64,000 nucleotides of DNA, from contig NZ_LWIG01000066.1 in assembly GCF_002068095.1 (NCBI RefSeq), forward strand, positions 1-64,000, written 5' to 3'. Shown piece by piece: positions 8,099 to 16,505 of this stretch; the first letter of the stretch is position 1, and every line of letters begins with the position of its first letter. The translations under genes and the position numbers were made by a program. The DNA is from Bradyrhizobium sacchari. Lineage in GTDB: Bacteria > Pseudomonadota > Alphaproteobacteria > Rhizobiales > Xanthobacteraceae. Below the pieces are notes generated by a model. It made no database searches, was not told where the DNA came from, and saw only the letters and a program-made list of their open reading frames with translations.

Positions 8099-9358
8099 GT
8101 GAGCTTCTTGTCCGACGTCAATGCCGACGGTTGGGTGTCCTCGGGACACCGGCCCATGGGTTTTCCCGAATTCGTTATCGTGATTGCGTCCATCATGGCG
8201 CTCAATCCGCTTGCGATGGACATGATGCTGCCGGCTCTGCCCAATATCGGGACGGCGTTCAGCATTCCCGTCGCCAATCAACTCCAGCTCGTGCTGTCGA
8301 CCTTCCTGATCGGCTTCGGCGCCGGTCAGTTCGTCATGGGGCCGTTGTCCGACCGCTTCGGTCGCCGTCCGGTGCTGCTCGGCGGCATGGCGGTCTATGC
8401 GGTGGCGAGCGTGCTCGCGGTTGCCGCGCCCTCGTTCGAGACGCTGCTGCTGGCGCGCGCGCTGCAAGGGCTCGGCACCTCGGCAACGCGCGTGATCGCG
8501 ACCTCGATCGTGCGCGACTGCTATGTCGGCCGCCGCATGGCGAGCGTGATGTCGCTCGCGATGATGGTGTTCATTGCGGTGCCCGTGATCGCGCCGTCAT
8601 TCGGACAGGCCGTGCTGCTGGTGACGGCCTGGCGCGGCATCTTCGTCGTGCTGATGCTCTATGGCCTGCTCGCGCTCGCATGGTGCGTGCTGCGGCTGCC
8701 TGAAACCCTTCCCGAATCGGAGCGCAGGTCGCTCGCGCCCGCCGATGTGCTCTCGGCCTTTCGCCAGACCGTGACCAACCGCCAGACCATCGGCTATGCG
8801 ACAGCCGCCGGCAGCGTCATCGGCGCGCTCTTTGCCTACGTGTTCTGCGCCCAGCAGGTTTTCACCGGCATCTATCACCTCGGCCGCTATTTTCCGATCG
8901 CTTTCGCTGCGATCGCGGCCGGTACGGCTGTGGCGGGCTTCCTCAACGCGCAGCTGGTCGGACGGCTCGGCATGCGCGTGATCTCGCACGGCGCGCTGAC
9001 GCTCTACACGGTCGTAGCGGGCGTGATGCTGCTGACGGAAAGCCTCGGTGTGCTGCCGCTTGCCCTGTTCATGGTGCTCTCGGCGCTGATGATGTTCTCG
9101 TTTGGCATGATGGTCGCGAACTTCACCGCGCTGGCCATGGAGCCGCAGGGCCACATCGCCGGCACCGCTTCATCGCTCTACGGCTCGATCACGACCCTGA
9201 TCGGCATCGTGGTCGGCATGGCGATCGGCCAGAGCTTTGACGGCACGCTGCTGCCGTTCTCGATCGGCTTCTTCCTGTCGACGCTGGCTGCGCTCGGAAT
9301 CGTGCTGGTGGTGGAGAAAGGACGGCTGTTCAAGCCGCATCATCGTCCCGTGACCTGA
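8099..9358 (+). CDS. MFS multidrug exporter, Bcr/CflA type
   Basis: 419 residues with twelve predicted membrane helices. The first helix region has ALNPLAMDMMLPALPNIG, the DHA1 signature of Bcr/CflA exporters with an acidic residue in helix 1. Loop 2-3 has GPLSDRFGRRPVLLGG. The role would be proton-driven efflux of drugs or metabolites. The start is uncertain: GTG 8099, TTG 8108 and ATG 8156 are all in frame, and AGAGG just upstream favours one of the first two. Confidence 0.8.
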   Translation: MSFLSDVNADGWVSSGHRPMGFPEFVIVIASIMALNPLAMDMMLPALPNIGTAFSIPVANQLQLVLSTFLIGFGAGQFVMGPLSDRFGRRPVLLGGMAVYAVASVLAVAAPSFETLLLARALQGLGTSATRVIATSIVRDCYVGRRMASVMSLAMMVFIAVPVIAPSFGQAVLLVTAWRGIFVVLMLYGLLALAWCVLRLPETLPESERRSLAPADVLSAFRQTVTNRQTIGYATAAGSVIGALFAYVFCAQQVFTGIYHLGRYFPIAFAAIAAGTAVAGFLNAQLVGRLGMRVISHGALTLYTVVAGVMLLTESLGVLPLALFMVLSALMMFSFGMMVANFTALAMEPQGHIAGTASSLYGSITTLIGIVVGMAIGQSFDGTLLPFSIGFFLSTLAALGIVLVVEKGRLFKPHHRPVT

Positions 9359-9412
9359 GGAACTTCACGGTGGCCTTGATGTTGTACCGCAGCAATTCGA
9401 AAGGCCGCAACA

Positions 9413-9553
9413 ATGGAACTGGAACTCCGCAAAGACCGCCACGCCTCGGAGCCGACGGACGCAAAGCGGCCCGAGCCGAATGCGGAGCAGGCCGCGTTCA
9501 CTGCACCTTTCGCCAGCGAAGGGCTCGAGCAGGTGCGCGACAGTCATTGCTGA
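9413..9553 (+). CDS. Possible small protein (46 residues)
   Basis: A short frame begins at ATG 9413, nine bases after an AAAGG-like site, and ends at TGA 9551-9553. The product is charged and contains MELELRKDRHASEP at its start, with a GC-rich third codon position like real genes here. It lies in the 200-base gap between an MFS gene and a convergent GT39 gene. There is no recognisable domain, and it may be non-coding. Confidence 0.25.
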   Translation: MELELRKDRHASEPTDAKRPEPNAEQAAFTAPFASEGLEQVRDSHC

Positions 9554-9561
9554 GCGCGCGC

Positions 9562-11229
9562 CTACTCCGCAGCTCGCCTGCTCGCGCTGAAATCGTTGGC
9601 GGCGCTCTCGGGCGCGGCCCGCTCGCCGCGAGACGGCACCATCAGCAGGATCATCTGCCGCGTCAGGCCGGGTCGGCCCCACAGTGAAGCCTGCACAGTG
9701 AACTCGCGCCTGACCGAGGGTCCGGCCTGGGGTGACACCCACTCGATCCACCCGCGGCAAAGATCCTGGTCGTGGAAACAGAGCGCGGCCCAACCGCCAT
9801 CCGCCATGGCTTTGCGCGGCACGCCCCAGGGGTATTGATACACCAGCGGGCGCGCATGCCGCGGATGGTCGGGGCTGTAGAATGCCGTGGCGAAGGTCAG
9901 CGCGTCGTCGCCGGTCACGATGCTGAGCGGCTCCCCGGTCAGCTCGCGCCACTCGTGCGTCGCCCTGTCAGCCGCCTGTGCGTAGAAATTCCGCCCTTCT
10001 TCGTAGCCGTGCTTGTTGCGGTAAATGGCATGGATCGGAGCCGCGACCAGAACTGCCGCGAGCGCGACGATGGCCACGATCACTGTGACGTTGACGGTGT
10101 GGAAGCGCTCGATCGGATAGCGGGCGCCGCAGACCACGAGCACGACCACAAGAAATAGCCCCTGCAACGCCCACAGCGACGGCAGATCTGTCCCCATCGC
10201 GAGCGACGTCAGCACCGGCAGCGCGATCGTTCCGATCGCGATGAAGAAGAGAAGTCGTAGGCCCGGGCTCATCGCGGCAAAATCCGCCGGAAACTGCTTC
10301 AGCCGCGTGCCGGCGATCAGCGCCCAGCACACAGCCGACACGCTCATGGCCGCCGCCAGCCCCAGCAGGAAGTTTCTGACCTCACCGAGCGAGCTCACGA
10401 CGTTGCCGTTTGCGTGGGCCAGCGCATAGGTGAAGGTCGATGCGCCCGTCGTCGCGAGCCAATACAGATGCGGTGACAGCGCCGCGAGCCCGACGACGAC
10501 CGAGATCCAGGGCGAAGCGGAGGAAAAATAGGCGCGCCGCCCCGGGTGCGCCAGCGCGGCAAAGACGAAGCTCGCGACGAGGAAGATCGAGTAATATTTG
10601 CCGATCATCGCCAGCGCCGTCGTGGATCCCGCCGCAGCCGCCCACAACGCGGCGCGCGTCTCGAATGCGCGCAGGAAGCAATACGTCGCCAGCGGCCAGG
10701 TCGCGAGCAGCACCGCATTGGCGTTGAAGCGCTGGGCATGGAATTGATAGGCCGGCGTCAACATCAACAGCAGCAGCACCAGCACGCGCTTGTGCCCGGT
10801 CACGAACTGCCGCGAGATCAGGTCGACGAAGAACAGCGCGAGCCCGGCATTGGCCATCGCCATCAATTGCAGCGACCAGTCGCTGAGCGGAAACACGGAG
10901 GTCCATGCCGCCGTAACCCACCCCATCAGCGGCGGATGTTTCTGATAGCCAAAGGCGAAATTCCGGCCAACGGCCCAGGCTTCGAGCGTATCCGGATGCA
11001 GGCCGCCGCCGGCATAAGCGATGACGAGGTAAAGCGTCCAGATCGCGACGAAGCAGGCGAGGAGAAGCGGCACGGCCCAGCCTGCCTCGACTGCGCTCAG
11101 CCAATGCAGGAACGGGCGGCGCCATCGCGCCGGCGCACGATCGGACCGTTCGGCCATCGCCTGGAATGCAAAATCGAACGGCACGGGACGCAAATGGGAC
11201 AAGGAAAATGATGCGTTGAGACGCCACAT
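9562..11229 (-). CDS. GT39-family membrane glycosyltransferase (ArnT/PMT-like)
   Basis: A protein of 555 residues (531 if ATG 11157 is used). After the first membrane helix comes HPDTLEAWAVGRNFAFGYQK and HPPLMGW, the acidic residue and HPP motif typical of GT39/ArnT-like transferases that use undecaprenyl-phosphate sugars. About eleven membrane segments follow, then a periplasmic C-terminal domain of roughly 150 residues. It is probably a lipid A or surface-glycan modifying enzyme of the inner membrane. A second GT39 protein is encoded near 59-60 kb. It appears to be transcribed alone. Confidence 0.78.
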   Translation of the reverse strand: MWRLNASFSLSHLRPVPFDFAFQAMAERSDRAPARWRRPFLHWLSAVEAGWAVPLLLACFVAIWTLYLVIAYAGGGLHPDTLEAWAVGRNFAFGYQKHPPLMGWVTAAWTSVFPLSDWSLQLMAMANAGLALFFVDLISRQFVTGHKRVLVLLLLMLTPAYQFHAQRFNANAVLLATWPLATYCFLRAFETRAALWAAAAGSTTALAMIGKYYSIFLVASFVFAALAHPGRRAYFSSASPWISVVVGLAALSPHLYWLATTGASTFTYALAHANGNVVSSLGEVRNFLLGLAAAMSVSAVCWALIAGTRLKQFPADFAAMSPGLRLLFFIAIGTIALPVLTSLAMGTDLPSLWALQGLFLVVVLVVCGARYPIERFHTVNVTVIVAIVALAAVLVAAPIHAIYRNKHGYEEGRNFYAQAADRATHEWRELTGEPLSIVTGDDALTFATAFYSPDHPRHARPLVYQYPWGVPRKAMADGGWAALCFHDQDLCRGWIEWVSPQAGPSVRREFTVQASLWGRPGLTRQMILLMVPSRGERAAPESAANDFSASRRAAE

Positions 11230-11325
11230 CTATTTCAGGATGGAAACAAATAGCAACAATTAGAAACTGGAAGAGTTAAAAAGCGGCCCGCCATCTCAAG
11301 CCACGCAAGAGCAACAAACGAAAAC

Positions 11326-11401
11326 GGCGCCGCTGACGACAGCGGCACCGCGGCGTAACGTTGGCGTAACGTTCGGAACGAAAGGCGCGAGGCCGCGCCT
11401 T
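11326..11401. terminator. Double hairpin downstream of oligopeptide-binding protein 1
   Basis: Two hairpins follow the stop of the minus-strand gene. The first has arms AAGGCGCG and CGCGCCTT (11382-11401). The second has GGCGCCGCTG and CAGCGGCACC around ACGA (11326-11349, one mismatch). The same two hairpins occur after the neighbouring paralogue, so they duplicated with the gene. No long T-run follows, so termination efficiency is uncertain. Confidence 0.55.
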
Positions 11402-11405
11402 CGCC

Positions 11406-13013
11406 CTACTCTGATTTGTCGATGTTCCAGAACACCGGGGTTGCCGGGCCGTCGAGCACGCCGGTGAGTGACTTCCGCCACGCGCTCGGTGCCTGATATT
11501 GACCCAGCGGCATATAAAGCACCTGGTCGTAAGCTTCCTTCTGGATCTCGGCCGCGATCTTCTTCTGATCCTCCGCCGAGGTCGCGCGAACGAAGGCGTC
11601 CTTGAGCTGCTCGATCTTGGCGTCCTCCGCCCAGCCGAACCAGCCGCCCTTCTTGCCCTGCCCGCCGACGGCGACGTTGGAGATCGGATTGTCAACGTCG
11701 GCGCTGACCCAGTTGGTGATGAACATGTTCCAGCCGCCCTCCTTCGGAGACTTCTGGCTGGCGCGGCGGCTCACCACCGTCTGCCAGTCGGTCGCCTGCA
11801 GGTCGACCTTGAAGCCGGCTTCGCGCAGCTGCTGGGCCACCACGATCGGTTGAGCCTTCAGCGTCAGCACATCGCCCGGCGCCATCAGCACGACCGGTGT
11901 CCCGTCATACCCGGACTCGGCGAGCGCCTTCCGGGCCGCAGCCATGTCGCCGCCCTTCGCAAGGGTCTCGCCGCCCACGTCCGTCGCGAACGGCGTGTCG
12001 CAAATGAAGGCCGCAGCACAAGTCTTGTAGTATTTGGGATTGCCGATCAGCGCATCGAGCACGTCCTTCTGCTTGACCGCGAGGAACGCGGCGCGGCGGA
12101 CCTTGACGTTGTCGAACGGCGGATGAAGGAAGTTCATCCGTGCACCCGTCTGGAATCCGAACTTGTTCAGGATATCGATCTTGAGGTCTTTGTCGGCTTC
12201 AATGGCGGGCAACATTTCGATAGCGGGAAATTCCATGAAATCGACGTCACCCGACTGCAGCGCGTTCAACGCCGTCTGCGCGTCCGGCATCGTAAGCCAT
12301 TCGACGCGGTCGACCTTCACCACCTTGCCGCCGGTGGTCCAGTTCGCCGGCTCCTTGCGCGGCACATAGTCGGTGTTCTTGACGTAGACCGCCTTCACGC
12401 CGGGCTGGAATTCACCCTGCACGAATTTGAAGGGGCCGGAGCCGATCTGCTCGGGGATCTGCTTGTCCACCGGCGTCTCGGCGAGACGCTTCGGCATCAT
12501 GAAGGCGACCCGAGAGGACGGCTTGCCGATCGATTCCAGCACGAGCGCGTACGGCTCCTTCAGCTTCAGCGTGATGGTCTTGGGGTCGGTCGCCTCGATG
12601 CTCGCGGTGAACAGCATCAGCTGCTGCCCCATCCCATCGACGACGGCCCAGCGCTTCAGGGAGGCAACGCAATCTTCCGCGGTGACGGGCGTGCCGTCAT
12701 GCCACTTCAGACCATCGCGGAGCGTGAAAATGTAGGTCAGCTTGTCGTCGGAGATCTTCCAATCCGCCATCTGCGGCTGAATCTTGAAGCTCGAATCCGT
12801 CGCGATCAGCGTGTCATAGACCATGTAGCCATGGTCACGCGAGATATAGGCGCTGGTGAAGATCGGATCGAGGATGCGCAGATCCGAATGCATCACGGCA
12901 GTGATGGTCTTGCCGGCGGCAAGAACTGGCGAGGCCAGTGCCGAAAGCGCCGCGACCGAGAGCGCAAGTTTGGAGGCGAACGACCTACGCCCCCGACGCA
13001 TGAGTTCGAACAT
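11406..13013 (-). CDS. Oligopeptide ABC transporter substrate-binding protein (family 5), copy 1
   Basis: 535 residues with a Sec signal peptide: an Arg-rich start, a hydrophobic stretch to about 31 and an A-L-A-type cut before AGKTITAV. The mature part has the SBP_bac_5 landmarks HSDLRILDPIF, LRDGLKWHDGTPVTAEDCV and GSGPFKFV. It should bind peptides in the periplasm and feed the permease/ATPase set at 18-21.6 kb. AAGGAG lies upstream of ATG 13013. It is very similar along its whole length to the next gene but diverges in the ligand-lobe segment around residues 270-310, which suggests a changed specificity. Confidence 0.9.
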   Translation of the reverse strand: MFELMRRGRRSFASKLALSVAALSALASPVLAAGKTITAVMHSDLRILDPIFTSAYISRDHGYMVYDTLIATDSSFKIQPQMADWKISDDKLTYIFTLRDGLKWHDGTPVTAEDCVASLKRWAVVDGMGQQLMLFTASIEATDPKTITLKLKEPYALVLESIGKPSSRVAFMMPKRLAETPVDKQIPEQIGSGPFKFVQGEFQPGVKAVYVKNTDYVPRKEPANWTTGGKVVKVDRVEWLTMPDAQTALNALQSGDVDFMEFPAIEMLPAIEADKDLKIDILNKFGFQTGARMNFLHPPFDNVKVRRAAFLAVKQKDVLDALIGNPKYYKTCAAAFICDTPFATDVGGETLAKGGDMAAARKALAESGYDGTPVVLMAPGDVLTLKAQPIVVAQQLREAGFKVDLQATDWQTVVSRRASQKSPKEGGWNMFITNWVSADVDNPISNVAVGGQGKKGGWFGWAEDAKIEQLKDAFVRATSAEDQKKIAAEIQKEAYDQVLYMPLGQYQAPSAWRKSLTGVLDGPATPVFWNIDKSE

Positions 13014-13046
13014 TGAAGTTCTCCTTGGCGAGCGGCTGGCTGGCGA

Positions 13047-13110
13047 GCGGCGCCGCTGATGACAGCGGCGCCGCGTAACGGTCGAAACGAAAGGCGCGCG
13101 ATGCGCCTTT
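13047..13110. terminator. Double hairpin downstream of oligopeptide-binding protein 2
   Basis: Reading the minus strand after the stop at 13124, an AAAGGCGC / GCGCCTTT hairpin (13090-13110) is followed by a perfect 12-bp hairpin with ATGA loop (13047-13058 and 13063-13074). Order and sequence match the pair after copy 1. The hairpins could terminate, or attenuate read-through into copy 1 whose start is 34 bases further on. Confidence 0.6.
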
Positions 13111-13123
13111 CCTTATCTAGGCC

Positions 13124-14731
13124 TTACTCCGACTTGTCGACGTTCCAGAACAGCGGGGTTGCCGGACCGTCGAGCACGCCGGTGAGCGATTTGCGCCAGC
13201 CGCTCGGCAGCAGGTACTGCCCGAGCGGGATGTAGATCACCTGCTCATAGGCTTCCTTCTGGATGTCGGCTGCGATCTTCTTCTGCTCCTCGACCGAGGA
13301 GGCGCGGACGAAGGCGTCCTTGAGCTGCTCGATCTTGGCGTCTTCCGCCCAGCCGAACCAGCCCTTCTTGCCCTGGCCGCCGATCGAGAGATTGGCGATC
13401 GGGTTGGCGACGTCGGCTGCGACCCAGTTGGTGAAGAACATGTTCCAGCCGCCTTCCTTCGGGGGCTTCTGGCTGGCGCGACGACTCACCACCGTCTGCC
13501 AATCGGTCGCCTGCAGGTCGACCTTGAAGCCGGCCTCGCGCAGCAGCTGGGCCGCCACGATCGGCTGCGCCTTGAGCGTGGTGACGTCGCCAGGCGCCAT
13601 CACCACGACCGGGGTCCCATCGTAGCCGGACTCGGCGAGCGCCTTCTTGGCTTCGGCCATGCCGTTGCCCTTCACCAGAGTCTCGGCGCCGATTTCGGTC
13701 GCCAGCGGCGTGTCGCAGACGAAGAACGCGCCGCAGACCTTCTGGTACTTGGCGTTGCCGACGAGCGCGTCGAGAACGTCCTTCTGGTTCATCGCCAGGA
13801 AGGCCGCGCGCCGCACCTTCACATTGTCGAACGGCGGATAGAGGAAGTTCATCCGGCCGAGAGTCTGGAAACCGAACTTGTTGGAGACCTCGATCGTGAT
13901 CTCCTTGTTCGCTTCAAGTACCGGCAGCATGTCGTAAGGAAGGTTTTCCATGAAGTCGATGTCGCCAGACTGCAGCGCGTTCACCGCGGTCTGCGAGTCC
14001 GGCATCGTGATCCACTCGACGCGGTCGACCTTCACCACCTTGCCGCCGGAGGTCCAGCTCGCCGGCTCCTTGCGGGGCACGTAGTCGGTGTTCTTGACGT
14101 AGACCGCCTTCACGCCCGGCTGAAATTCGCCCTGCACGAACTTGAAGGGACCCGAGCCGATCTGCTCGGGGATCTGCTTGTCCGGCGGTGTCTCGGCGAG
14201 ACGCTTCGGCATCATGAAGGCGACGCGCGAGGACGGCTTGCCGATGGAATCGAGGACGAGACCGTAGGGCTCTTTCAGCTTCAGCGTGATGGTCTTGGCG
14301 TCGGTCGCCTCGATGCTCGCCGTGAAGTCCATGAGCTTCTGGCCCATGCCGTCGACCGCGGCCCAGCGCTTGAGCGAGGCGACGCAGTCTTCCGCCGTCA
14401 CCGGCGCACCGTCATGCCACTTCAGGCCGTCGCGCAGCGTGAAGGTGTAGGTGAGCTTGTCGTCGGAGATCTTCCAGTCCGCCATCTGCGGCTGGATCTT
14501 GAAGCTCGAATCGGGGGCCACCAGCGTGTCGTAGACCATGTAGCCGTGGTCACGGGTGATGTAGGCCGTGGTGAAGATCGGATCGATGATGCGAAGGTCC
14601 GAATGCATGACCGCTGTGAGGGTCTTGCCGGCCGCGAGCACCGGCGAGGCCAGTGCCGTTGAAAGCGCGACGACCGACAGCGCAAGTTTGGAGGCGAACC
14701 CGCGAGGCCCCCGGCGCATGAAGTTGGACAT
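13124..14731 (-). CDS. Oligopeptide ABC transporter substrate-binding protein (family 5), copy 2
   Basis: This is the upstream member of a tandem pair of 535-residue periplasmic binding proteins. It has a signal peptide ending near LASPVLAAGK, then HSDLRIIDPIF and LRDGLKWHDGAPVTAEDC. It retains MENLPYDMLPVLEANKE where the downstream copy has a shortened variant. AGGAG precedes ATG 14731. The gene is divergent from an M20 peptidase, which fits import of peptides followed by cleavage in the cytoplasm. Which copy is ancestral cannot be decided from the window. Confidence 0.9.
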   Translation of the reverse strand: MSNFMRRGPRGFASKLALSVVALSTALASPVLAAGKTLTAVMHSDLRIIDPIFTTAYITRDHGYMVYDTLVAPDSSFKIQPQMADWKISDDKLTYTFTLRDGLKWHDGAPVTAEDCVASLKRWAAVDGMGQKLMDFTASIEATDAKTITLKLKEPYGLVLDSIGKPSSRVAFMMPKRLAETPPDKQIPEQIGSGPFKFVQGEFQPGVKAVYVKNTDYVPRKEPASWTSGGKVVKVDRVEWITMPDSQTAVNALQSGDIDFMENLPYDMLPVLEANKEITIEVSNKFGFQTLGRMNFLYPPFDNVKVRRAAFLAMNQKDVLDALVGNAKYQKVCGAFFVCDTPLATEIGAETLVKGNGMAEAKKALAESGYDGTPVVVMAPGDVTTLKAQPIVAAQLLREAGFKVDLQATDWQTVVSRRASQKPPKEGGWNMFFTNWVAADVANPIANLSIGGQGKKGWFGWAEDAKIEQLKDAFVRASSVEEQKKIAADIQKEAYEQVIYIPLGQYLLPSGWRKSLTGVLDGPATPLFWNVDKSE

Positions 14732-15001
14732 AAAATGTTTCTCCTGACGTGAAACTGGTCAAAGGCAGGTTATTGGTTGGGCATCCGGTTCGTTCCTTGG
14801 GCGAACTAACCTCATGCAATGCCTTTATCTTTTCGAGACTTGCAGACAGTATTGAGCGCGTCAATCCGGTTTCGCTGCAGCCCCTCGCGGCACGTGCACG
14901 GGCTCCACAAAGATCGGTTTCGCTCTACAACGCTGTCCGCTTGTCCTGCCCCGCGCCAGTGCAATGCGCGTTCCATCTTTCGCAGCTTGAGAGACATTAA
15001 G
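14732..15001. other. Divergent promoter region, no gene seen
   Basis: 270 bases between the binding-protein pair and the M20 peptidase gene must hold both promoters. I find no confident operator or riboswitch. The frame of the M20 protein stays open into this region, but the residues it would add do not resemble an M20 N-terminus. Confidence 0.4.
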
Positions 15002-16132
15002 ATGAATCCAGCCAATCTTCCCTTCGATTCCGAGGCCATGCTCGAGGGCCTGCGTTCCTGGGTGGAATGCGAAAGCCCGACCTGGGACGCGGGCGCGGTG
15101 AACCGCATGCTCGATATCGCGGCGCGGGACATGGCAATCATGGGTGCGACGATCGAGCGCATCGCCGGCCGTCAGGGTTTTGGCGGCGTGATCCGCGCGC
15201 GCTTTCCGCATCCGAAGCAGGGCGAGCCGGGAATCCTGATCGCCGGCCATATGGATACCGTCCACCCGGTCGGCACCATCGAGAAGCTGAAATGGCGGCG
15301 CGAGGGCAACAAGTGCTACGGCCCAGGCATCTACGACATGAAAGGCGGCAATTATCTATCGCTGGAAGCGATCCGGCAGCTGGCGCGCGCCTCGTTCACG
15401 ACACCGCTGCCGATCACCGTCCTGTTCACACCCGACGAGGAAGTCGGCACGCCTTCCACGCGCGACATCATCGAGGCGGAAGCCGCGCGCAACAAATACG
15501 TGCTGGTGCCCGAGCCGGGCCGCCCCGACAACGGCGTCACCACCGGACGTTACGCCATTGCGCGTTTCAATCTCGAGGCGACGGGACGGCCGAGCCACGC
15601 CGGCGCGACGCTGTCGGCGGGACGTTCGGCGATCCGCGAAATGGCGCGGCAGATCCTCGCCATCGACGCGATGACGACGGAGGACTGCACTTTCTCGGTC
15701 GGCGTCGTGCATGGAGGACAATGGGTCAATTGCGTTGCCACGACCGCGACCGGAGAGGCGCTGTCGATGGCCAAGCGGCAGGCCGATCTCGACCGCGGCG
15801 TCGAGCGGATGCTGGCACTCTCAGGCACCAGCAACGACGTCGCCTTCAAGGTCACGCGCGGCGTGACACGGCCGGTCTGGGAACCGGATGCCGGCACCAT
15901 GGCGCTGTATGAGAAGGCACGCGGTATCGCCAAATCGCTCGGCGCGGAATTGCCGCACGCGAGCTCCGGCGGCGGCTCCGATGGCAATTTCACCGGTGCG
16001 ATGGGAATCCCCACGCTCGACGGCCTCGGCGTGCGCGGCGGCAACGGCCATACGCTGGAAGAGTTCATCGAGGTCGACAGCCTCGTCGAACGTGGGCGTT
16101 TGATGGCGGGGTTGCTGGCGACGCTGGAATGA
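15002..16132 (+). CDS. M20-family metallopeptidase (CPG2/carboxypeptidase-like)
   Basis: 376 residues from ATG 15002, beginning MNPANLPFDSEAML. The zinc-site motifs of M20 enzymes are present: GHMDTVHP near residue 80, YGPGIYDMKGG with the bridging Asp, and TPDEEVG with the catalytic Glu pair. GRPSHAGATLSAGRSAI fits the dimerisation domain, and HTLEEFIEVD supplies the C-terminal His ligand. It probably removes C-terminal amino acids from short or acylated peptides in the cytoplasm. It lies next to peptide-binding proteins and upstream of a glycine-sensing leader. Confidence 0.88.
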   Translation: MNPANLPFDSEAMLEGLRSWVECESPTWDAGAVNRMLDIAARDMAIMGATIERIAGRQGFGGVIRARFPHPKQGEPGILIAGHMDTVHPVGTIEKLKWRREGNKCYGPGIYDMKGGNYLSLEAIRQLARASFTTPLPITVLFTPDEEVGTPSTRDIIEAEAARNKYVLVPEPGRPDNGVTTGRYAIARFNLEATGRPSHAGATLSAGRSAIREMARQILAIDAMTTEDCTFSVGVVHGGQWVNCVATTATGEALSMAKRQADLDRGVERMLALSGTSNDVAFKVTRGVTRPVWEPDAGTMALYEKARGIAKSLGAELPHASSGGGSDGNFTGAMGIPTLDGLGVRGGNGHTLEEFIEVDSLVERGRLMAGLLATLE

Positions 16133-16230
16133 CTGCAACAACTTCGCACTGCACAATGCGTTGGCAGTCGCGGTCTAAATTTAGCCTTGTCTAAAAATGA
16201 GGCGTATCGTACTGGTCGATTGTCCACGCG

Positions 16231-16445
16231 ACGATGCGGGAGAGATCGCAACGAAGGTTTTCAGCTTTCGTCGCGGCGCCGACGGAGCAACCGCCCCGGA
16301 AACTCTCAGGCAAAAGGACTGTATCGTCAGGACAATCTGGAGAGAGGCGGCGCGATTTTAGGCAATCGCGACGTCCACCGAAGGGGATCGTCCGTTGCAG
16401 GAGCCGCAGCGGATCAAGCTCTCAGGTAACCGTGACAGATGGGGC
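16231..16445 (+). promoter_or_regulatory. Tandem glycine riboswitch
   Basis: Two glycine aptamers lie in series. Aptamer 1 has GGGAGAG (16238), GACGGAGCAACCGCCCCGG and ACTCTCAGGCAAAAGGACTG (16302-16321). Aptamer 2 begins CTGGAGAG (16337), has CACCGAAGGGG (16376-16386), GCTCTCAGGTA (16418) and ends GACAGATGGGG (16434-16444). These are the conserved blocks of the gcvT-type RNA. It sits 61 bases before the start of a DadA-like amino-acid dehydrogenase rather than a glycine cleavage operon. A short CGGCC/GGCCG hairpin (about 16451-16464) after it could be part of the expression platform. Confidence 0.93.
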
Positions 16446-16505
16446 GCCAACGGCCTTCGGCCGGTGGTTCGCCTATCCTAACTCACGGGAGCCCCGAGAC
16501 CTGCC

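Noticed and set aside
16451..16464. Intrinsic terminator after the glycine riboswitch
   Set aside because: The CGGCC/GGCCG stem has no T-run; it may be an expression-platform hairpin but is not a standard terminator.
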